The position numbers were made by a program, and so were the translations under genes. From Lachnospiraceae bacterium (GTDB lineage Bacteria; Bacillota_A; Clostridia; Lachnospirales; Lachnospiraceae): a DNA stretch of 9,141 nucleotides. Location of the stretch: assembly GCA_024684065.1 (NCBI GenBank), contig JAIKXO010000246.1:1-9141 (forward strand), given 5' to 3'. The notes under the pieces are model-generated. The model did no database searches and was not told the origin of the DNA. It worked only from the letters and a program-made list of their open reading frames with translations. Position 1 is the first letter of the stretch, and each line of letters opens with the position of its first letter. Below are positions 1 to 5,852 of this stretch, piece after piece.

Positions 1-1075
1 AAAGCTGACATATTTTCATTCTTTGTTCATTCACATTAGAATTATTTGTAAAGTCAACATATTCATGTTCGTAATTGATAAAGGCTCCAATTCTTTCTCC
101 ATTTCCTGCCCTAGGGCATGTATAAAGCCTGCCTCGGTAAAATGATAAGCACTTCGCCATTATACATGTTTTATACATACTCATAAGAGTCTGCTCAGAG
201 AAGTGTCTCTTATTCAGTCCACCCAGATCATGCCATTTATCATAATTATGTATATAATGATTAATGCCATGTTCTGTAAGGACCTGATCTAGTTCAGAAA
301 GTTTTTTACTAACATAGCCATAATTAGACATATGAACACCTATTTTTTCATGCTTCATAACCTCAAGTGTTTCATCATTAGGCAACAGAGTGGAATTCGT
401 ATAAATTGTAATTCTTTCTATTTTGTCATTATTCAGGTAATAAGATAATAAATCTGCAATTTTCTTATGAATAAAAGGCTCACCGCCCAATATACGCATT
501 TCAAGCAATAAATCTATAGAATCTAAGAGCTTGTCAAAATAAAGCATTATGTTTTTTATGTTAAATACTTCCGGATACTTATAATACTGCATAAGATTTG
601 CGCAATCTCTACATTTCAGTGTACAACATTCAGTAATAACAACATCTACATGGTTGAGGACCAACTTGTCAGAACCAGCATTTTCTATAACATTCCTATA
701 TTTATATATATTATGTTTTTCATCTACTACGTATTCTGATAAGACATCTTCGTTATAATCAATTAGAATCAGTTTTTCAATATCATAGTACTTTTCTATC
801 CCCATTGATTGAACATTTGCAAGTATCTCATAGAAATAATTATATGAAGCAATTAAAACTATCGGGTTCTTTATCTTGCATATATTTTCAGGAAGTATAG
901 TATTCAACGATAAATACTCTTTTCCAGCATTATTTTGGTCGGCAAAACAGTATGGATCAACCCCCAAAGCTTTACACCCCCAATATGCAAGTTCTCCATA
1001 TCTTCCTGCTCCATATATAATGACATTGTCGACAGAAGAATAATCCGATTTTGTAAAACTTTTAGTCAGTCTCAT
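1..1075 (-). CDS. Radical SAM protein with N-terminal Rossmann-like domain (3' end outside window)
   Basis: I translated 358 codons by hand; the frame is open to the window edge, so the C-terminus is missing. Residues about 18-110 look like a nucleotide-binding domain (glycine-rich YGAGRYG at 21-27, FADQN at 44-48). The radical SAM core follows: the [4Fe-4S]/SAM motif CTLKCRDC gives cysteines 151, 155 and 158 (CX3CX2C), and LGGEP at 196-200 is the SAM-binding GGEP motif. Late cysteines at 304, 309 and 320 suggest an auxiliary cluster of SPASM or twitch type. The ATG directly follows an in-frame TAG, so the start is firm; AATAGG, overlapping the previous stop, is a weak ribosome site. It begins 11 nt after the GT32 gene and is probably co-transcribed with it. 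The family is known for radical chemistry on peptides, sugars and cofactors; the substrate cannot be read here. Context suggests glycan or glycan-precursor modification (inference). Composition is AT-rich. Confidence 0.85.
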   Translation of the reverse strand, partial: MRLTKSFTKSDYSSVDNVIIYGAGRYGELAYWGCKALGVDPYCFADQNNAGKEYLSLNTILPENICKIKNPIVLIASYNYFYEILANVQSMGIEKYYDIEKLILIDYNEDVLSEYVVDEKHNIYKYRNVIENAGSDKLVLNHVDVVITECCTLKCRDCANLMQYYKYPEVFNIKNIMLYFDKLLDSIDLLLEMRILGGEPFIHKKIADLLSYYLNNDKIERITIYTNSTLLPNDETLEVMKHEKIGVHMSNYGYVSKKLSELDQVLTEHGINHYIHNYDKWHDLGGLNKRHFSEQTLMSMYKTCIMAKCLSFYRGRLYTCPRAGNGERIGAFINYEHEYVDFTNNSNVNEQRMKICQL

Positions 1076-1086
1076 CTAAATTCAAC

Positions 1087-2184
1087 CTATTCCATCAATC
1101 TCCAAAGTGTATTATTATCATGAATTTTCTTTTTTCTTTTGTTTCCTTCCGAAAAACTCCAACCAAAATTATCATAATGTACACAAAAAGTATTTTCAGT
1201 CCGTTCATATGGTCTAAACAAAACTGTATCTAAAGGCATAAAGAATTCCGTCGGAAATGCAGTTGCAAAACTATTTCTTTGTAGATTTCCATTCATAACT
1301 AATCCATTTTCTATAAGGACATTCCTTATATTGACCGGTTGAAAGAATTTTGTATATCCTTCTTTAGATTTAGGATTATCAATTGAATCATAGATATCCA
1401 TCAGTGACCTGATAAGGGAATTATCCCTTTTGCTTCCCATTACGGCAAGATCTATTTGAATTACACTTGAAAAAGAAAGAATTGCATCATTGCATAACAA
1501 AGGGTCAAACGGTCTGAAAACCTCAACATCCTGATCTAAATATATTCCCCCGTATTTATACAATACATCTAATCTCGCATAATCCGAGGCATACGCCCAC
1601 GCACCAACTTCAATTGCCTTTTTTACAAACGGATGACAATTACAATCATAGTTTTCTTGATTCCATTCAATTATTTCATAATCATCAAGAACGTTTTTCC
1701 AAGTATCTACACATTTTTGATAGGAATACGGCTTCTTTTCGCCACTAAACCAAAATGAATGAATAGTTTTAGGTATTATCTTTGGCCTTTTATCGTTGAC
1801 GACAATAGATAATAATTCATTATCTATTGAATACTCATTATTCAAAGTCATAAACGGAAGTGCATAGCATTCTATACTATTAGAAAGCTCCATTTTATCT
1901 AACTGACAATACATTTCATACATGTAAATCGGACTTGTAAGTATGACTATGCATGACGACTCATTTTTCAAACTGTTCGGATAATATATCCTCAAGCTTA
2001 CGTCACCTAAAAAAACAATATTCTCAGTTATATTATTGTCAATCACATATGCAAACTGGCTCTTTAGCCTCATTAATTCAGTATGATTAACTACTGATAA
2101 CCAACTACCTTTTCCAAAAAAAACTATTTTCTTATTTTTAAAACGATTAATCGCTTGATCAATCGTACAGTTGTATAGCCTCAT
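1087..2184 (-). CDS. GT32-family glycosyltransferase (capsular/surface polysaccharide) with N-terminal accessory domain
   Basis: 365 aa. From residue about 137 it matches the DXD-containing glycosyltransferase family 32 (OCH1/capsule type): IPKTIHSFWFSG (137-148), then the core SDYARLDVLYKYGG leading to the metal/nucleotide-sugar motif DQD (217-219), and a late H336 with GWS (341-343), matching the family's C-terminal His/Trp region. It is expected to transfer a sugar from an NDP-sugar in the cytoplasm during surface glycan assembly; donor and acceptor are unknown. Residues about 15-112 form an extra N-terminal domain (VFFGKGSW at 21-28, YVIDNN at 46-51, IVILTSP at 79-85) that resembles the N-terminal domain of the radical SAM neighbour and is not part of usual GT32 proteins. 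The ATG follows in-frame TAA and TAG codons within 15 nt, so it is the only plausible start, but no good Shine-Dalgarno is visible. It is AT-rich like the next gene. Confidence 0.88.
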   Translation of the reverse strand: MRLYNCTIDQAINRFKNKKIVFFGKGSWLSVVNHTELMRLKSQFAYVIDNNITENIVFLGDVSLRIYYPNSLKNESSCIVILTSPIYMYEMYCQLDKMELSNSIECYALPFMTLNNEYSIDNELLSIVVNDKRPKIIPKTIHSFWFSGEKKPYSYQKCVDTWKNVLDDYEIIEWNQENYDCNCHPFVKKAIEVGAWAYASDYARLDVLYKYGGIYLDQDVEVFRPFDPLLCNDAILSFSSVIQIDLAVMGSKRDNSLIRSLMDIYDSIDNPKSKEGYTKFFQPVNIRNVLIENGLVMNGNLQRNSFATAFPTEFFMPLDTVLFRPYERTENTFCVHYDNFGWSFSEGNKRKKKIHDNNTLWRLME

Positions 2185-2312
2185 TTTCTATATTTATTGA
2201 TGATACTCTTTTCTATAGAATGCTGTTATTACGCTGACTTCAGACTCCGCCGGATATGCGCTGTGATTAGCAACCTTATCCAGATCGCGGGTCATTTAAC
2301 CACACATTGAAG

Positions 2313-2340
2313 GAGGGCTGTTCTTGCCCTCGGAAAGAAC
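2313..2340. other. Potential H-type RNA pseudoknot
   Basis: On the plus strand GAGGGC (2313-2318) pairs perfectly with GCCCTC (2326-2331). Its 7-nt loop contains GTTCTT (2320-2325), which pairs perfectly with AAGAAC (2335-2340) downstream. Two 6-bp helices thus interlock with connecting loops of 1, 0 and 3 nt, the geometry of a compact H-type pseudoknot. The minus-strand transcript has the same potential with loops of 3, 0 and 1 nt, and that is the direction of the surrounding genes. The pairing is seen directly; any function or expression is inference. The two helices could also be alternative rather than simultaneous structures. Confidence 0.45.
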
Positions 2341-2575
2341 AATAAGTAGGGGCATCATACGTTCATGGATGCTTATAATTGCTTCACGACAGCGTAAATC
2401 AGTGGCGGATCGGAGATGGCTTTATTTGATGCATCGTTTTTTTGCTTTCAAGGTACGAAATATAAAACAAATTTGAAATCGATATGATTTCTTGTGATAA
2501 CAATACGGATTATGTGTAGAATTATCATATGTTCTCAAGAATTATTTTATAAAAAATGGCTCTCCGAGAAATAAT

Positions 2576-2607
2576 GGTAACCCTGCTCTTAAAGCTGGTG
2601 ATTTACC
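2576..2607 (-). terminator. Imperfect hairpin after the TagF-like gene, possible weak terminator
   Basis: GGTAA (2576-2580) and TTACC (2603-2607) form an outer stem. GCT (2585-2587) with AGC (2593-2595), plus two flanking C-G pairs, form an inner stem around a 5-nt loop. It lies 51 nt beyond the stop of the transferase gene in its direction of transcription. The sequence after it (ATTATTTCT) is T-rich but not a clean T tract, and the stem is bulged, so termination would be weak. It could instead be a relic of a mobile element end. Confidence 0.25.
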
Positions 2608-2658
2608 ACTATTCCAACAACATCCCTTTCCTTTTTGTTGATGTTATATGTTCTGTAT

Positions 2659-3930
2659 TTACATTATTTCATTTAATAAGAAAGCTGCAAGCCTCTCACT
2701 TGCCTTCCCGTCAAACACAAGCCCGATGGCATCATGCAACGAATCCAGCTTTCTCTCATATTCGTCTAAATTGAACCCCAGAATATCTTCTTCCAGCTGA
2801 TCGTTATCCATTGCCACTGAAAACGGGAAGGTAAGATCCATGCCTGGATGAGTTTCCCAGTTGCTTTTTATATCTTTCCTTCCGCCATCCCCCATTGTCC
2901 AGTACAGCCTCCCTCTTGCCTCACGAAATTCGACAACATCATCCGCGTAAATAAAAGCCGGTATATGTGCGTAACCAGCCTCAAAAATTGCACTGGAATA
3001 GTCCGTTATATACGCGTCCGCTCCGGCAAGAAGTTCATAAAAATCATCATATCCGCTTTCATCGATCAGTCTGTTTTCTGATCCATCGTCATATGCACTT
3101 ATATTTTCCGAAAATCCTTTCAGCTGTGGATGTGCCCTCAAGCAGACATACCATCTTCCTCCAAACTTAGTCTCCAGGTTCTGTATCATCCTCTCTATAT
3201 CAAGAGAGCACTCCTTCGAATAGACATATCTCTTTCCGTTTTCGGCACCTTCCCTGAATGTCGGGGCATAGAGTACTATTTTCACTCCATCCGGAAGACC
3301 GTTCCTTTTCCGGAGTTTATCTTTATATCCGGTTCTGTCTCCATACAGCACATCACACCTGGGAGCTCCGGTCTTTAACATGGCGCCGTTATAGAGCATT
3401 GCTTTATCAAAGCATGCCTCACACCATTTCGAATCTATAACAAGCCCGTCAATCATATCCGAGTCGTTTTTACTGACCAGGTACGCCATTTCCGAAAATC
3501 CTTTTCCCCTGAGAAGGCCCGTACATTTAATCCCGAGAGTAAAATGGTTTACATTCAGATAATACTGCCCCTTACGCTTTCTCGTTCCCAGAGGTTTCCT
3601 GTAATTGTCAACCCATATCCTTGCCGTCGAAAGGAAGTATGCTCTGCTCCACAGCCTGTTGCTTTCCTTACGTATATATATAGGAAACTCTTTATGAAGA
3701 TCATTTACAAGCCATATGAGTTCAAGACTACTGTCTCTCCTGTGAAGCTCTTCCGCTAAATATTTCAGATTGCACCCGAATCCGCCCTTTCCCTCGAAGG
3801 TGCAGAAAACTATCCTGTTTTTCCGGATTGGAAATAATCTAAATAAAAAAAAGCACAGGCTTGCACCGAATGCTTTTGTCTTCCTCCATAATATGTATGC
3901 TTTCTCAGCCGGGTCATGCCTTCGTTCCAT
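2659..3930 (-). CDS. CDP-glycerol glycerophosphotransferase family protein (TagB/TagF-like)
   Basis: 423 aa from the ATG at 3930. It belongs to the family that transfers polyol phosphate from CDP-glycerol or related donors to teichoic acid or glycan acceptors at the inner membrane face. Visible family marks are IVFCTFEGKGGFGCN (40-54), YAPTFREG (221-228), RAHPQL (265-270, carrying one conserved His) and ITDYSSAIFEAGY (308-320), which forms the CDP-polyol site in TagF. Residues about 22-36 are hydrophobic and may touch the membrane. Oddly, the usual WHG signature region reads NVNHF here (His129 kept, Trp and Gly replaced). The frame stays open to a TTG at 4020, but those 30 extra codons are AT-rich, unlike the family, and precede the usual N-terminal layout, so I prefer ATG 3930. 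Neither start has a clear Shine-Dalgarno. It is the first gene after the repeat-and-terminator leader. Substrate identity (glycerol, ribitol or other) is not certain. Confidence 0.88.
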   Translation of the reverse strand: MERRHDPAEKAYILWRKTKAFGASLCFFLFRLFPIRKNRIVFCTFEGKGGFGCNLKYLAEELHRRDSSLELIWLVNDLHKEFPIYIRKESNRLWSRAYFLSTARIWVDNYRKPLGTRKRKGQYYLNVNHFTLGIKCTGLLRGKGFSEMAYLVSKNDSDMIDGLVIDSKWCEACFDKAMLYNGAMLKTGAPRCDVLYGDRTGYKDKLRKRNGLPDGVKIVLYAPTFREGAENGKRYVYSKECSLDIERMIQNLETKFGGRWYVCLRAHPQLKGFSENISAYDDGSENRLIDESGYDDFYELLAGADAYITDYSSAIFEAGYAHIPAFIYADDVVEFREARGRLYWTMGDGGRKDIKSNWETHPGMDLTFPFSVAMDNDQLEEDILGFNLDEYERKLDSLHDAIGLVFDGKASERLAAFLLNEIM

Positions 3931-4062
3931 GTTGACTGTCAATATCAAGCTCTTATATTTATAACAATGCCCTGATTTATCTAATTCAAATAATCGTTCT
4001 GTCTCGCAAATATTATGCAAATAACATTAATACTTCATATGTATTTTTTGCATAGCTTCGCC

Positions 4063-4082
4063 AAAAAGATCCTTTCGGATCT
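4063..4082 (-). terminator. Intrinsic terminator after loaP
   Basis: Read on the minus strand, AGATCC (4082-4077), a GAAA tetraloop and GGATCT (4072-4067) form a perfect 6-bp hairpin followed by a run of T (4067-4063). This is a textbook Rho-independent terminator, about 200 nt past the loaP stop and about 130 nt before the preferred start of the TagF-like gene. It either ends the loaP transcript or serves as the conditional terminator for LoaP control. Confidence 0.75.
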
Positions 4083-4142
4083 CCTTATTAAAACCATCTG
4101 TCCGCCGTATCCGACTATGCGTTCACAACGTCATAGTTTTCA

Positions 4143-4167
4143 CGGTTTCTTGTAAACAAACATACCG
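4143..4167 (-). other. Leader hairpin between repeats and terminator
   Basis: On the minus strand CGGT (4167-4164) pairs with ACCG (4146-4143), and inside it TTGT pairs with ACAA around a TT loop, giving a two-part stem separated by an internal loop. It lies directly after the last repeat unit and 60 nt before the terminator. A two-helix shape of this kind could be part of a protein-binding RNA element, but that is only suggested by position. Confidence 0.35.
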
Positions 4168-4171
4168 GCCA

Positions 4172-4275
4172 CTGCTTAAACGGCAGCTCCGGGCACCGAA
4201 ATTCAGGCGTTCCTCTGCCAAAATAACAGCTCTGAGCATCGAAATTCAGCCGATCCACAGCCTGAAATAACCGCC
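4172..4275 (-). repeat. Imperfect tandem repeat, about 2.6 copies, period 43-44 nt
   Basis: On the minus strand two 35-nt cores (4249-4215 and 4206-4172) both begin CTGAATTTCG and end GCAG. They share 27 of 35 bases, and six of the eight differences are transitions. A partial third copy precedes them (4275-4250): its GTTATTT and following GGCTGTGGATCG match the second unit's GTTATTT and GGCAGAGGAACG. Some differences preserve pairing: GATGCTC in one unit and GGTGCCC in the next both form a short stem around TGC. CTGT..GGCAG in one and CTGC..GCAG in the next both close a second small hairpin. The linkers can also pair (TTCAG with CTGAA; GGC with GCC). This looks like a repeated structured RNA element rather than decayed coding sequence. 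Confidence 0.7.
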
Positions 4276-4282
4276 GTGCTTT

Positions 4283-4789
4283 CTATATCTCGCTCTTTAC
4301 AATACCCAAGCCTATTTCTACTTCTATCATCTGCCCGAGAAGCGGGAGCTCTATCTTTGCCTGCCGGTTATGCCGATCCAGTTTCTTGATTTCCCCCTTA
4401 TAGCCTTTAAAAGCACCGGAGATTATCTCCACCTTATCTTTTCTTCTGTATCCCTCGGAATATCTCACTATATGCTCGCTCCCCCCAAGGAGTTTGAAGT
4501 ATTCCTCCTCGTCAGGCTTAAGCGGGGTAATGGCTCCGTCCATCCTTAAGAGCTTGAGGGGCCTGTATCGTTTTCTGAGTCTTACATCAAAGTCTGTCGG
4601 ATCCTTTGTCTCTACAAAAAGATATCCCGGAAACAGGGGCTTTCTGTCTTTGATCCATTTCCCCTTTATCCGGTACATGCGCTCGTTTTCAAGCACAAAT
4701 GCTTTTTCCTGTTCCTTGCTTATGTCTCTTTCGATATTTATAAGGATCTTTTCTTCCTTGCCCTTTAAGGTCTGAACTACATACCACAT
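4283..4789 (-). CDS. loaP: LoaP-type NusG paralogue, transcription antiterminator
   Basis: 168 aa. An NGN domain opens the protein (MWYVVQTLKGKEEK at 1-14, core PLFPGYLFVE at 51-60), and a KOW domain closes it (about 118-168: KVEIISGAFKGYKGEIKKLD, then the strand region to LGIVKSEI). Core NusG factors bind RNA polymerase through NGN and act genome-wide; the specialised LoaP group of Firmicutes binds a structured leader RNA and promotes read-through of terminators in nearby polysaccharide or secondary-metabolite operons. The setting inside a glycan locus, right before a structured leader and terminator, is why I choose LoaP over core NusG. The start ATG lies 1 nt after the TGA of the oxidoreductase gene; AAGG about 10 nt upstream serves as ribosome site, so translation is probably coupled. 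A general NusG or another RfaH-like paralogue is the alternative, less likely from context. Confidence 0.85.
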   Translation of the reverse strand: MWYVVQTLKGKEEKILINIERDISKEQEKAFVLENERMYRIKGKWIKDRKPLFPGYLFVETKDPTDFDVRLRKRYRPLKLLRMDGAITPLKPDEEEYFKLLGGSEHIVRYSEGYRRKDKVEIISGAFKGYKGEIKKLDRHNRQAKIELPLLGQMIEVEIGLGIVKSEI

Positions 4790-4790
4790 A

Positions 4791-5852
4791 TCACCGACGC
4801 CTTATGGACATAAATCTCTCAATAACTTCCGCCATGATCAAAGAACGTTCCTTCTCTTTTTCCGGGCATCTGTTTTCTCCCGGATTGTCCGCACAGGAAG
4901 GGTATCCTGCCGTTTTATTTTCATGGCCCGTGATCTTTATCCCGGATCCGGTCTTTATCCTTCTTAAAAACTCCCTGATCTCATACCTGAGCCCCTCGCC
5001 CTCGAAAGGCTCTTCATACCGGACGCTCTTAGCAGGATCCTCAAAGTTTATCTCAAATACCCTTGTCTTCCACCATGGTGCTTCCGCCTTGATATACCCC
5101 AGGGCTCCTGAGATTAAAAGGCTACCCTCTTTTTTTACCCCGAGCCCGCATGTCGCCGTGGCTAAGCCATCCCTGTATGTAAAGTCAGCCCTGGTGAAAA
5201 TATCAATATCGAGCTCGTTGTCTATCTCCGAAAACCTTATATCCTCATACCCGGCTCCGAAAATGTCTATAATCGGGAGCATTACATAGCTTCCGAGTTC
5301 GGTGAAGCTTCCACCGTATTTTATGTCAATAAGCTCCCTTTTCCCCTTATCTTCCAACTTTGTGAAGCAGGCTTCAATGTGTCTGATATCCCCTATTATC
5401 CCGCTTTTTGCGGTTTCAACGAGCTTCCTGTATCCCGGGCACCATGCTGTCTTTATGCCCTCCATGAGGACAAGTGCTCTCTCATCGGCAAGCTTCAGGC
5501 ATGTCCCTGCCTCTTCTGCCTTTAATGCCATGGGCTTCTCACAGAGAACGTGTTTTCCACGGCTTAGAGCTTCCATTATGTAATGGACATGTGTCTCGTG
5601 CGGGGAAGCTATGTATACCGCATCTGTACAGCTCCACAACTCTTCAAGGTCAGTCAGAGGAGTTATATTCCTGTAACTCCGGGGTTTTTCGTTTACTGCT
5701 ATCCCGATACTACTTCCGATTTCGCGAAGGAATCTCTCTGCGCTCCCCTCATGGGGATTGTATGCGGCCGTTACGTCGATTCCGCCTGCGATAAGTGCTT
5801 CGGGCACAAATCTTTTTGCTATTCTTCCCGTGCCTATTATTCCTAATTTCAT
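4791..5852 (-). CDS. Gfo/Idh/MocA-family NAD(P)-dependent oxidoreductase
   Basis: 353 aa, a soluble sugar/polyol dehydrogenase-type enzyme. The N-terminal Rossmann fold shows LGIIGTGRIAKRF (3-15). The catalytic Lys motif is HVLCEKPM (101-108, Lys106). The C-terminal domain has GGSFTELGSY (180-189), where families of this kind usually have an Asp-x-Gly-x-His/Tyr pattern; here Glu stands for Asp and Tyr occupies the His position. It is a clear paralogue of the oxidoreductase half of the preceding gene. A cysteine-containing, low-complexity insertion of about 25-28 residues (about 310-336) interrupts the C-terminal helix region and is missing from that paralogue. I chose ATG 5852: it overlaps the upstream TGA as ATGA, has CAGGA just before it, and places the Rossmann motif at the N-terminus; a longer frame to 5891 only adds 13 residues inside the upstream gene. 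The role is probably making or modifying the polyol/sugar moiety for CDP activation; the substrate is unknown. Confidence 0.88.
   Translation of the reverse strand: MKLGIIGTGRIAKRFVPEALIAGGIDVTAAYNPHEGSAERFLREIGSSIGIAVNEKPRSYRNITPLTDLEELWSCTDAVYIASPHETHVHYIMEALSRGKHVLCEKPMALKAEEAGTCLKLADERALVLMEGIKTAWCPGYRKLVETAKSGIIGDIRHIEACFTKLEDKGKRELIDIKYGGSFTELGSYVMLPIIDIFGAGYEDIRFSEIDNELDIDIFTRADFTYRDGLATATCGLGVKKEGSLLISGALGYIKAEAPWWKTRVFEINFEDPAKSVRYEEPFEGEGLRYEIREFLRRIKTGSGIKITGHENKTAGYPSCADNPGENRCPEKEKERSLIMAEVIERFMSIRRR

Larger units (their letters stand above)
2185..2658. other. 474-nt gap with inverted repeats, possible pseudoknot and gene debris
   Basis: No convincing gene. From high to low coordinates it holds an imperfect hairpin just past the transferase gene (2576-2607), an AT-rich stretch, a run of seven T on the plus strand (2437-2443), an inverted pair GCATC/GATGC around 2352-2372, overlapping complementary segments able to form an H-type pseudoknot (2313-2340), and a 33-codon minus-strand frame (2295-2194) ending just before the GT32 start, whose tail VSVITAFYRKEYH looks like the beginning of a GT2 glycosyltransferase. 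That frame has no ribosome site. A plus-strand frame (2324-2476, TTG start, 50 codons) does have AGGAGG 7 nt before its start, but its protein resembles nothing I know. The stretch could be a scar of recombination or of a lost insertion sequence or glycosyltransferase gene, or a structured RNA. It interrupts the otherwise compact minus-strand gene order. Confidence 0.6.
4021..4282 (-). promoter_or_regulatory. Candidate LoaP-responsive leader between loaP and the glycan genes
   Basis: This 262-nt untranslated stretch starts immediately after the loaP stop. It contains, in transcript order, about 2.6 copies of a 43-44-nt repeat able to form small hairpins (4275-4172), a hairpin (4167-4143) and an intrinsic terminator (4082-4063), then leads into the TagF-like gene. 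LoaP proteins are known to bind structured RNA in operon leaders and make polymerase pass terminators, usually for polysaccharide or antibiotic operons encoded nearby. The arrangement repeats-terminator-glycan genes next to loaP fits such a target. I see no strong sigma-A promoter inside it, so transcription may enter from loaP. The regulatory role is inference from order and structure. Confidence 0.5.

Noticed and set aside
2324..2476. 50-codon plus-strand frame with TTG start and AGGAGG 7 nt upstream
   Set aside because: The ribosome site is good, but the protein is basic and unlike any family I know, the frame runs against the local gene direction, and the AGGAGG is part of the inverted-repeat structure. 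Kept only as a remark.
2556..2774. 72-codon plus-strand frame reaching into the 3' end of the TagF-like gene
   Set aside because: Largely antisense to coding sequence, no clear ribosome site, and no similarity I recognise.
3931..4020. 30-codon N-terminal extension of the TagF-like protein from TTG 4020
   Set aside because: AT-rich, no ribosome site, unlike the family N-terminus; ATG 3930 gives a normal layout.
4172..4275. CRISPR array
   Set aside because: The units are imperfect, directly adjoining and without unique spacers of regular length; no cas gene is present.
4804..5289. 161-codon plus-strand open frame
   Set aside because: Antisense to the oxidoreductase gene, with no recognisable motif; a shadow frame.
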